Assembly (NCBI GenBank): GCA_021771715.1
Contig: JAETOO010000001.1
Location: forward strand, 186,001-250,000
Direction: 5' to 3'
Length of the DNA: 64,000 bases
Source of the DNA: Oscillospiraceae bacterium
GTDB taxonomy: Bacteria > Bacillota > Clostridia > Lachnospirales > Lachnospiraceae
The notes under the pieces were generated by a model, which was not told where the DNA came from, made no database searches, and was given only the letters and a program-made list of their open reading frames with translations. The translations under genes and the position numbers were made by a program. Numbering within the stretch: the first letter of the stretch is position 1; the number at the start of each line of letters is the position of its first letter. Positions 30,769 through 37,830 of this stretch are shown here, piece by piece.

Positions 30769-31134
30769 TTATCTCCGCTTCCTGGAATGAATCAGCACCC
30801 AGAGCAGCCACAGCACCAGCGTCGGCACTCCGATCGCCAGAGCCACCAGCTTCGGCTCGATCTGCTGCGCGTCGGCGGTCACGCGGATCTGCGATGCGGT
30901 TTCGAGGTTCTCGATCCGGTGGCCGCGCACCAGCAGACGGTGCGAATTGACTCCGTAGGGCGTGCACGTCACCAGCGTGCACAGATCCTTCCCCTTGATA
31001 AATTCCAGGGAGGACACGTCCTCCGGCTCCACGATCAGAATCTGATCCACCTCATACGTCAGCGTCTCGTCCAGGACGCGTATCATGAAAATGTCGCCCT
31101 CTCCACGAGCTGATCCAAATTTGTGAACAGCTTT
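30769..31134 (-). pseudogene. Sortase relic A: 3' part of a class C sortase gene
   Basis: Nearly identical, base for base, to the 3' part of the intact sortase (34824-35187). It keeps the catalytic region TLVTCTPYGVNSHRLLVRGH and the C-terminal helix down to the stop codon. A 2-base insertion near 31099 breaks the frame, and homology stops abruptly after GTGAACAGCTTT, so the N-terminal half with the catalytic His is missing. It lies between two AT-rich cargo modules. Confidence 0.9.
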
Positions 31135-31203
31135 ACGAACCTTTTATTGCAGGCAACTGATGAAATAAGACAGAAGACTCCTGTTTTTGATTTCCTGTTC
31201 TAT

Positions 31204-31407
31204 CTATGGTTTGAATACATACCCAAAGCTTTCTGCAATTTTTTTCTCATCCAGATAACTAACTGCAAAACAATCATTAGGCATATATGAACAATCATCT
31301 TCCAAATACTTAGGACAATCCTCATCTGGCTTCTCTGGTACTGTTATTTTATCAGAAATTCCCTTTATGTCTTGTTTGTTTGGAGGTATTACTCGTTTTC
31401 CTGCCAT
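31204..31407 (-). CDS. Small acidic protein, third gene of the Panacea operon
   Basis: A 67-residue protein beginning MAGKRVIPPNKQDIKGISDK, six bases after the Panacea gene. It has three Cys (DCPKYLEDDCSYMPNDCFAV), is acidic, and has no signal peptide or membrane helix. I do not recognise it. Its tight position makes it a probable part of the same transcription unit. It could be a small accessory factor or an additional antitoxin; that is a guess. Confidence 0.6.
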   Translation of the reverse strand: MAGKRVIPPNKQDIKGISDKITVPEKPDEDCPKYLEDDCSYMPNDCFAVSYLDEKKIAESFGYVFKP

Positions 31408-31413
31408 TTACCC

Positions 31414-32037
31414 TTATCCTAATTGAGAATAGTATTGCAAAATGTCATAGTTAGAAATAACGTTGGAACATGCATCGCCACTTGAAATTCCCTGCCGAGC
31501 ATTTTTCCACGGCATTTCATTATGCGAAATAGCCTCTAATTCGTCTGCTGTAAATGAACCATAGGCTTCCCAAACCTGTTGAAATAATGATTCAAGTTCT
31601 TTTTCTACAACTGGTTTAATATCTACTTTTGGTATTTCATGCCATCCATATCTCTTATATCTTTGATATAATTGCGGCGAAACCGGACCATGAATCCAAG
31701 CTTGGAAGGGCTCTGAACAGAGGACACGAATATCTCCTACATTCTCTTTTGTAATAAGTTCGACATCATTATAAAAAACAATATACCAGCAGTATGCATA
31801 ATAGCATAGTTTTTGTAACTTCTTATTCGACATTGATGACATGCTCAAAAACCATTGTGCCAAACGTTCAAGTGTTGAACCAATCTGTATATGGAAATTG
31901 GTAGTGTCATTTGTAGTTAAGTCTATATACTTCAATTTATTAACTAACGACGAAGAAGTTATGGTTGCCGTGGCTTTATATGAAGTGTCAACATATTTAC
32001 TTGGCAAAATAAAATTTATTTTAGAATTATTTTCCAT
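31414..32037 (-). CDS. Panacea-domain (DUF4065/SocA-like) antitoxin-type protein
   Basis: A 207-residue protein. From about residue 68 it follows the Panacea domain: MSNKKLQKLCYYAYCWYIVF, EPFQAWIHGPVSPQLYQRYK and FTADELEAISHNEMPWKNAR. Panacea proteins are hyperpromiscuous antitoxins of two-gene toxin-antitoxin systems (PanA/PanT) and relate to SocA. The first 65 residues (MENNSKINFILPSKYVDTSY onward) are an unusual extension. The gene starts three bases after the end of the upstream gene and is followed by a small gene six bases downstream. AT-rich codon use marks it as acquired. Confidence 0.85.
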   Translation of the reverse strand: MENNSKINFILPSKYVDTSYKATATITSSSLVNKLKYIDLTTNDTTNFHIQIGSTLERLAQWFLSMSSMSNKKLQKLCYYAYCWYIVFYNDVELITKENVGDIRVLCSEPFQAWIHGPVSPQLYQRYKRYGWHEIPKVDIKPVVEKELESLFQQVWEAYGSFTADELEAISHNEMPWKNARQGISSGDACSNVISNYDILQYYSQLG

Positions 32038-32040
32038 AAT

Positions 32041-32400
32041 TTATTCACTTTCTTTAGGAATAGGATTCCCCATTGCTTTTCGATTTTCTAACTCCTGGAT
32101 TTGATTTCCTAGCCATTCATATATAGATTTTGCATTTTCTTCACTTAATACAATACCTGTAGATATATAACGAATAACTGTATCATTAAGATTTTCTGGA
32201 TCAATGCCAACAATTCCCCCTAAAGTACCATCAAGATTAACTGAATTAGTCACTGAATTAGGTACCGGCATACGTTCCAAGAAAAAATTGGCAACTATTT
32301 CGCCCTGAGTAGAAATTCCACCAAATGCACCATTACAATACACCGGATTATAATTTTCTGGAAAAACATACTTAAATCTAATCTGACGTTCCTCACTCAT
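32041..32400 (-). CDS. DUF3467-like protein, first gene of the Panacea operon
   Basis: About 119 residues starting MSEERQIRFKYVFPENYNPV at the ATG 32398-32400, supported by AAGGAGTC; an in-frame start at 32460 lacks such a site. The pattern (VYCNGAFGGISTQGEIVANF, then VIRYISTGIVLSEENAKSIY) recalls DUF3467 proteins, in which an R...S/T.G.V.S..A motif is followed by a final helix. No toxin motif is visible. By analogy with Panacea systems, in which the partner gene encodes the toxin, it is a toxin or accessory candidate; this is inference. Confidence 0.62.
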   Translation of the reverse strand: MSEERQIRFKYVFPENYNPVYCNGAFGGISTQGEIVANFFLERMPVPNSVTNSVNLDGTLGGIVGIDPENLNDTVIRYISTGIVLSEENAKSIYEWLGNQIQELENRKAMGNPIPKESE

Positions 32401-32431
32401 TTTTAAGACTCCTTTATAATTTACGCAAAAG

Positions 32432-32460
32432 TTTTTATATATAGTATATCGCATTTTCAA
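32432..32460 (-). promoter_or_regulatory. Probable promoter of the Panacea operon
   Basis: On the minus strand TTGAAA (32455-32460) and TAAAAA (32432-32437) are 17 bp apart, about 30 bp before the start codon. The -10 is weak. Confidence 0.4.
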
Positions 32461-32528
32461 TAAAAATCTATGAATTTTTTATTCCTGATACTTTGATACT
32501 TTGTGTTAAAAAACTTTCAGCCCAGAAA

Positions 32529-32540
32529 GAACAAATGTTC
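32529..32540. promoter_or_regulatory. LexA-type box GAACAAATGTTC upstream of the Panacea operon
   Basis: GAAC-N4-GTTC with AT-rich centre matches the core of the Gram-positive SOS box. It lies about 70 bp upstream of the likely -35, which is far for direct repression. Confidence 0.35.
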
Positions 32541-32628
32541 TTTTCCCTATTTTACTTCATATTTTTATCTATGTCAATCATCATTCGCAACTAAAATAAA
32601 AAATGCTTCTTTTCCTCGCATTATTTTC

Positions 32629-32828
32629 CTAGAATGAATCAGCACCCAAAGCAGTCACAGCGCCAGAGTCGGCACTCTGAGTGCCAGGGCCACCAGCTTC
32701 GGCTCGATCTGCTGCGCGTCAGCGGTCACGCGGATCTACTCCCCTTGACAAATTTAGCTGATCCAGATCTGTGAACAGCTTCGCCGTGGCGGATCGCAGC
32801 TATACCTTGATGGCAAGGGGATCGCGAA
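32629..32828 (-). pseudogene. Sortase relic B: internally deleted class C sortase fragment
   Basis: Aligns with the intact sortase in blocks: the C-terminal codons (plus strand GAATGAATCAGCACCC), the block ending GCGGATCT, a short CCCCTTGACAAATT block, AGCTGATCCAGAT...GTGAACAGCTT, and a further block resembling CACCTTGATGGAGGGGATC. At least three deletions separate the blocks, so it is non-functional. It is more diverged than relic A. Confidence 0.82.
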
Positions 32829-32831
32829 ACA

Positions 32832-33269
32832 TCAACAGACGTTATGATGAAAAGCTATAATTACTTTTGGAGCATAGTTTTTACTCATCTGAATTACTTC
32901 ACTATTACTCAATATAATATCATTATTATTAATAAATTTTATTTTAGACAGCGAAACCAGACAACTCTGGTTACATTTCACAAATCCGTAATGAGACAAT
33001 TCTTTTAATTCATTATTAAGAGATCCGTATTTTTTTATATCTCCATGAGCGGTATGGACAATAATATGATGTCCCTTAATTTTCAAATAATAAATATCAT
33101 TCATTCGAATTCGTATGGAAGTGGTTTTTGTCCTGCATGTATATTCTTGCTGCAAGTTTTCATAAAAATGTATTGCTTCTTCTAATCCCTCTATTCCATA
33201 TTTTGTTAAGAAATTTGATATCAGAACCTCCAATGCTTTATTATCGGAAAGCTCTTTAAGCCAGTTCAC
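32832..33269 (-). CDS. LytTR-type DNA-binding protein
   Basis: A 145-residue protein with a LytTR domain over roughly residues 45-140: SIRIRMNDIYYLKIKGHHII, KYGSLNNELKELSHYGFVKC and KFINNNDIILSNSEVIQMSK. The first 45 residues are a short helical region, without a response-regulator receiver domain. LytTR proteins bind direct repeats in promoters and often control bacteriocin, competence or surface genes. It is divergent from the SH3 membrane protein gene (33638) across a 370-bp AT-rich gap and is therefore a candidate regulator of it. AT-rich codon use. Confidence 0.85.
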   Translation of the reverse strand: MNWLKELSDNKALEVLISNFLTKYGIEGLEEAIHFYENLQQEYTCRTKTTSIRIRMNDIYYLKIKGHHIIVHTAHGDIKKYGSLNNELKELSHYGFVKCNQSCLVSLSKIKFINNNDIILSNSEVIQMSKNYAPKVIIAFHHNVC

Positions 33270-33562
33270 TGTTACTATTCTCCTTCCCTTTTCTCATAGA
33301 CTCTCAGAATCACTAAGCTTTATTCCACACTGTACGTCCTTGATTAACAAAGTAATTCATTCCGCACAGCCTGGATAGCCTTTTTGCTAATTCCTGTATT
33401 CATACTGTCTATCAGATATATATATTTCCATTATAAACTATGTCAGATGGAAGATCCAGAATAACCACTCATCTTTCCATGTGAAAAATGGATTATTCTG
33501 TAGATTTTTTCTAAATATGATGTAAAAATGAATGAATATGCTGTCTGGAAATGCGATAGATT

Positions 33563-33592
33563 ATGGTTAAACCATGATAATAGTTGTATAAT
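33563..33592 (+). promoter_or_regulatory. -10 element and palindrome upstream of the SH3 protein gene
   Basis: A perfect TATAAT (33587-33592) is preceded by ATGGTTAAACCAT (33563-33575), an inverted repeat with a single central base placed where an operator would overlap the -35 region. No good -35 is present, which suggests activator dependence. The rest of the gap (33270-33560) is AT-rich and has one hairpin (CAGAATAA...TTATTCTG, followed by a T run near 33505) but no gene. Confidence 0.5.
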
Positions 33593-33637
33593 TTGAAATG
33601 GATTGTGAAATTAATTTGAATATTAAGGAACTTGATT

Positions 33638-34723
33638 ATGGTTGGTATATGGATACTTTTTATTATTTGGTTGTTTGCAGCAATAGGAGCCATAATATCA
33701 TTGATCCGTCTTTTTTGGGTCAAGAGGAAACCTTCGGACAAACCTACAGAAGTTATAACAGCAATTGTGTCAATTTTGACATTACTATTTTCATGGTTTG
33801 CAATCAAGATTCCTTCCCCAGAGATATATCCTTTAGATAATGAAATTCCTAAGAATGAATCTGTTAATATTACACTCGTAGCAAATAAAGGATTGAAAAT
33901 TAAATATACCCTTGACGGAACTGATCCCAAAAGCGGAAACAATTACATAGATAGCTTTAACCTAAATCACTCCGCAACAGTTGCCGCCAGAGCAAGGTTC
34001 GTTTTATGGTGGAGCGACATTAGTAAAAGCAATTATACCATAGAAACAGCACCCTATACTTTAGATGAATCCAACGCCGGGATCTATTCTGTTGACCACT
34101 GTGAAGCAAGTCCAAGATATACATATATCAGAGATAGCGCAACAAATAATGGAAATATCATATTTGAATTGCGCAAGCATAATATTATTGAAGTAAAGGG
34201 AACCTATTCAAACGACAATTCCGAATGGGCATATGTTGAATATTGCGGAATATGTGGATGGGTCAACACAGAATTTCTTACCAAAGTTCAAATAACAGAA
34301 AATGCAGTTGTTAACAGTTTAGGTTACTATTATGTATCCACTGATTGGGCAAACATGCGGAAAAGTGCAAGTGAGCAAGCTGAAAAAGTGCAAAAGGTAT
34401 ACTATGGACAAAAGTATTATGTCGATCGTTTTCAGGAAGGTTGGGGTATCATAAAAAACTCTCCAGATGATGAGACGATTCTAGGCTATATCAGCATGGA
34501 GTGTATGAGTCTATTTCAACCCGGAATTTATAAAATAAACAGCGTTTCTGAGTCCGGATTAAATTTCCGAAGTATGCCTGACGAAGAAGATGATACTAAT
34601 ATTATTGACAAAATACCGAATGATACCGAAATCAATATTACAAAACATGAAAATGGTTGGATTGAAGCAATATATAAGGGTGTTAACGGGTGGGTAAAAA
34701 TGAAGGACATGAAATTAATTTAA
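33638..34723 (+). CDS. Membrane-anchored protein with chitobiase-type and SH3 domains
   Basis: About 361 residues from the ATG at 33638 (MVGIWILFIIWLFAAIGAII), with AAGGA eight bases upstream. Two N-terminal membrane helices (about 1-25 and 40-60) are followed by a CHB_HEX_C_1-like domain (IKYTLDGTDPKSGNNYIDSF) and then three bacterial SH3-like modules, of which two are clear (YYYVSTDWANMRKSASEQAE, GLNFRSMPDEEDDTNIIDKI). The extracellular part probably contacts the cell wall. It is the only plus-strand gene in the island, divergent from a LytTR gene. No catalytic domain is visible, so it could be a sensor, an anchor or an immunity-type protein. Confidence 0.72.
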   Translation: MVGIWILFIIWLFAAIGAIISLIRLFWVKRKPSDKPTEVITAIVSILTLLFSWFAIKIPSPEIYPLDNEIPKNESVNITLVANKGLKIKYTLDGTDPKSGNNYIDSFNLNHSATVAARARFVLWWSDISKSNYTIETAPYTLDESNAGIYSVDHCEASPRYTYIRDSATNNGNIIFELRKHNIIEVKGTYSNDNSEWAYVEYCGICGWVNTEFLTKVQITENAVVNSLGYYYVSTDWANMRKSASEQAEKVQKVYYGQKYYVDRFQEGWGIIKNSPDDETILGYISMECMSLFQPGIYKINSVSESGLNFRSMPDEEDDTNIIDKIPNDTEINITKHENGWIEAIYKGVNGWVKMKDMKLI

Positions 34724-34757
34724 CTAGTGAATTCTTTTTCCCTGGCAATAAAACAAA

Positions 34758-34797
34758 CCTCTAAACTGAGTAATTTTATCTTACATCAGTTTAGAGG
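34758..34797. terminator. Bidirectional terminator between the SH3 gene and the sortase gene
   Basis: CCTCTAAACTGA and TCAGTTTAGAGG form a perfect 12-bp stem. On the minus strand it is followed by TTTGTTTTATT, suiting the sortase operon end; it also lies 35 bp after the SH3 gene. Confidence 0.75.
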
Positions 34798-34823
34798 CAA
34801 CATTAAACTTTTCCCAGATCTGC

Positions 34824-35651
34824 TCACCTGCGCTTTCTGGAATGAATCAGCACCCAGAGCAGCCACAGCACCAGCGTCGGCACTCCGATCGCCAGCGCCA
34901 CCAGCTTCGGCTCGATCTGCTGCGCATCGGCGGTCACGCGGATCTGCGACGCGGTCTCGAGGTTCTCGATCCGGTGGCCGCGCACCAGAAGGCGGTGCGA
35001 ATTGACCCCGTAGGGCGTGCACGTCACCAGCGTGCACAGATCCTTCCCCTTGACAAATTCCAGGGAGGACACGTCCTCCGGCTCCACGATCAGAATCTGA
35101 TCCACCTCGTACGTCAGCGTCTCGTCCAGGACGCGCATCATGAAAATGTCGCCCTCCACGAGCTGATCCAGATTCGTGAACAGCTTTGCTGACGGCAGCC
35201 CGCGGTGTCCGGACACGACACAGTGCGTCCCCACGCCGCCGACCGGCAGCGCACTGCCCGGAATATGCCCGACCGCCACCTGCAGGATGGCCTCGTCCAC
35301 ACCGTGGTAGATCGGCAGCGACACCTTGATGGAGGGGATCTCGATGTAGCCCATGATTCCGGTGCCGCTGATATTCAGCACCTCCTCATACTCCTCCATC
35401 TCCTCCTCGGAAAGGTGCCAGTTTGCGCCCTCCTTCGCGAGCTTTTTGTTGTAGGCGACTGCATCCTCCCACATCTTCTCGTACAGCTTATCATCGATAT
35501 TCGCCACTGCCTCCGCGTACGACGCGATCGCCCGCGACTGGTGAAACGAGTTCCAGTAGTCACTGACCGTCGGATACAGCAGTAAGGAGATGCCTACGAG
35601 CAAAATCATAACCAGCATGATTGTAGATAAGCTTATCCTTTTCCGTCTCAT
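34824..35651 (-). CDS. Class C pilus sortase
   Basis: A 275-residue membrane protein with an N-terminal helix (about 8-30, TIMLVMILLVGISLLLYPTV) and a C-terminal helix followed by HSRKRR, the two-anchor layout of class C sortases. The catalytic residues are in order: His in THCVVSGHRGLPS, Cys in TLVTCTPYGVNSHR, Arg in RLLVRGHRI. These enzymes polymerise pilins through LPXTG cleavage and lysine isopeptide bonds. It is the last gene of the pilus operon. Two damaged copies of its 3' part lie downstream (relics A and B). Confidence 0.95.
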   Translation of the reverse strand: MRRKRISLSTIMLVMILLVGISLLLYPTVSDYWNSFHQSRAIASYAEAVANIDDKLYEKMWEDAVAYNKKLAKEGANWHLSEEEMEEYEEVLNISGTGIMGYIEIPSIKVSLPIYHGVDEAILQVAVGHIPGSALPVGGVGTHCVVSGHRGLPSAKLFTNLDQLVEGDIFMMRVLDETLTYEVDQILIVEPEDVSSLEFVKGKDLCTLVTCTPYGVNSHRLLVRGHRIENLETASQIRVTADAQQIEPKLVALAIGVPTLVLWLLWVLIHSRKRR

Positions 35652-35884
35652 AAAAATCTCCTTGCCGTTGTATCGTCACAGAAACAGGAAGCCTCATGCA
35701 GGCGGCACGACACATTCCCATGCCTGACCGCCCACACTCGGCCACCCATTCCGAACTTCTTCCAATCTTTCTTACTCGCAGCCTGCTGCCCTTCCCAAGC
35801 TCCAGGGGAAGCTCCGCAGAGCTCCCCTTGAGCCATCTCAGGCACAGAAGCTGCGCCATTACACTATTACACTAAATCAAATGC

Positions 35885-37597
35885 TTATTTCTCTGCACCC
35901 ATGCGCTTCTTCGTAACCAGCACAAGGCCTGCACCGATCACAAGGATCGCACCGAGTACGTAGAAGATCGTGGTACCGATACCACCGGTCTCAGGAAGGG
36001 TAGCACCCTCATTATTTTCAATCTTCACTTCCGTTGCAGGAACGCCAGCATTCAAGCTTACTCCTACCGAACTAAGCTGATCGCCCGTACTACCCGGCGT
36101 ATGTGCATCATAAGTGCTCTCTACGTATGTTGGCTTAATCTCTACTTTTTGCGCTGTAAGTAAGCGATTATATCCATCCGGAGCTACTGTCTCTACCAAG
36201 TAGTATGTGCCCTGATCCAAGCCCTGAATCTTGTACTGTGCACTTGTATCTGTTACTAACTCCTGCACCACACCTTCTGTAGTACTCGTTACAGCAAGCT
36301 TATAACTTCCCGCTTCTTCTGAACCGTCTTCCTTAGTCACTTTTGTAAACGATAATGCTTTAGACAGATCGCTTGGATTTGCTGCAGCCGCATTCGCATC
36401 GTCTTCATTAGCAAACAAAGCAAACTTTGCTCCCGCCAGAGACGTCTCCGTCCCTGCAATCACCTTATTTACCGGAATCCCAAATGTAAATACTACTACT
36501 TCATCCTCTTTAGTCGTTCCATGTCCAGTATCATTCGGATTATTGGAATATTCCAGCGTCACCTTATTCGGATTGCCAGGATTTCCAATCACAGCGCTAC
36601 TATTTAACTTTGCTGTATATTCCACAACAATGTATTGTCCTGCAGTAATGCCAGTAACTTTTTTCAGATCAGCAAATGTCACCTTAAATCCATTAGTTTC
36701 CGTACTAACAGAATATATTACTTTTCCATCGCTCGGATTCACTATTTCCGTTCCGCCAGCTCCAATCTTCTGATTCCTATTTACCGCATCCATGCTATCT
36801 CCACTTGCAAGATAAACATGAACACTGTCAGCATTGAAATCTAATGCACTCGATAATACATCATTAAACTGATAGAAATACTCATCATAATACTGCATAT
36901 CCGGAACATAACCTACCAGTCGGAACGGTACGTCATCTCCAATATCATAATCAGCCGCATCATTCCAATTATCCTTACGACCAGGAGTAGTGTCATTATC
37001 CTCTTTTACCTTTTTTGTAACAGACGGAACATCTGTTTTTGCTGTAACCTCAACATCTTTCACAACTTTCAAGATATACTTAGACACAGCATTTCCTTTT
37101 TCCGAACCGCTGTTGATCTCATCTTTCACAAAGTAATAGCCTGGATCCAACCCATCTAAAACATACGTATATTCCTGATCTGATACCTTCGTTCCTGTAT
37201 TTACCGACTTCGTTGCTGGGGATGCTAAATAACTCGCTACAACATCAGCAAATTCAGAAGCAATGTTTGCTTTATTGTTATCAGAAAGCAACTGTGCTAC
37301 ATCTCTCGCACTCTTGCAATTATCTGTAGTATAGATTGACTTAAGATCTATTAATGCTTGCAGCAACTCTTTTTCTTTATCCTTATCCACACCAGAGCCC
37401 CAGACAATATTGGAAAGCACACCTTTGTCTGTAAGATCACCATCAAAAATCTGATATGCACTATAAGTATGGCCATCCGTTTTCGATGTAATAGTAATTT
37501 TATTACTCGTAGTATCTGCAGATACGTTCACTACCGTCATCGCCATCACCATGACGACCGCCAGCAATAAGCTGACTATTTTTTTCATTTTCTTCAT
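35885..37597 (-). CDS. Major pilin (isopeptide-forming, LPETG-anchored)
   Basis: About 570 residues from the ATG at 37595-37597, chosen because AAAGGAAAAAGG precedes it and the signal peptide starts here (MKKMKKIVSLLLAVVMVMAM). Then follow an N-terminal domain, a fimbrial D2-type isopeptide domain (DVPFRLVGYVPDMQYYDEYF) with the lysine-rich segment VPSVTKKVKEDNDTTPGRK as likely pilin-motif region, a Cna-B type domain (IPVNKVIAGTETSLAGAKFA), and the sorting signal TLPETGGIGTTIFYVLGAIL with basic tail. It fits the backbone pilin of a Gram-positive pilus. It lies between the giant adhesin and the class C sortase. Confidence 0.92.
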   Translation of the reverse strand: MKKMKKIVSLLLAVVMVMAMTVVNVSADTTSNKITITSKTDGHTYSAYQIFDGDLTDKGVLSNIVWGSGVDKDKEKELLQALIDLKSIYTTDNCKSARDVAQLLSDNNKANIASEFADVVASYLASPATKSVNTGTKVSDQEYTYVLDGLDPGYYFVKDEINSGSEKGNAVSKYILKVVKDVEVTAKTDVPSVTKKVKEDNDTTPGRKDNWNDAADYDIGDDVPFRLVGYVPDMQYYDEYFYQFNDVLSSALDFNADSVHVYLASGDSMDAVNRNQKIGAGGTEIVNPSDGKVIYSVSTETNGFKVTFADLKKVTGITAGQYIVVEYTAKLNSSAVIGNPGNPNKVTLEYSNNPNDTGHGTTKEDEVVVFTFGIPVNKVIAGTETSLAGAKFALFANEDDANAAAANPSDLSKALSFTKVTKEDGSEEAGSYKLAVTSTTEGVVQELVTDTSAQYKIQGLDQGTYYLVETVAPDGYNRLLTAQKVEIKPTYVESTYDAHTPGSTGDQLSSVGVSLNAGVPATEVKIENNEGATLPETGGIGTTIFYVLGAILVIGAGLVLVTKKRMGAEK

Positions 37598-37830
37598 GTC
37601 CTTTTTCCTTTCGATTTGATTTTTTAATTCCGTGCCTTTTTCCGGCTCATGGGGTTGTGTGTCATGATGCCGGAGCTGGCGCACGTTGTTCCCGTTTTGA
37701 TGTAATTCTGCATCCAATGCTTTTGTTCAGAATGATGGAGGCAGAGTCGCTGTGCCTGGGCACAGCCGCCGGGGAGGCGAATGCCTGGCCGGTCTTTCCC
37801 TATTGCTGTCTCTTGTTGTCTTTTCGCGTA

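Noticed and set aside
30605-35037. Matching 83-125 codon minus-strand frames starting MHAGDVHALR in both sortase regions
   Set aside because: They are the same alternate frame of the duplicated sortase 3' end, not a gene family.
35560-35859. 99-codon frame between the sortase and pilin genes (minus strand)
   Set aside because: It overlaps the sortase start in another frame and has no family features; the gap is better seen as intergenic.
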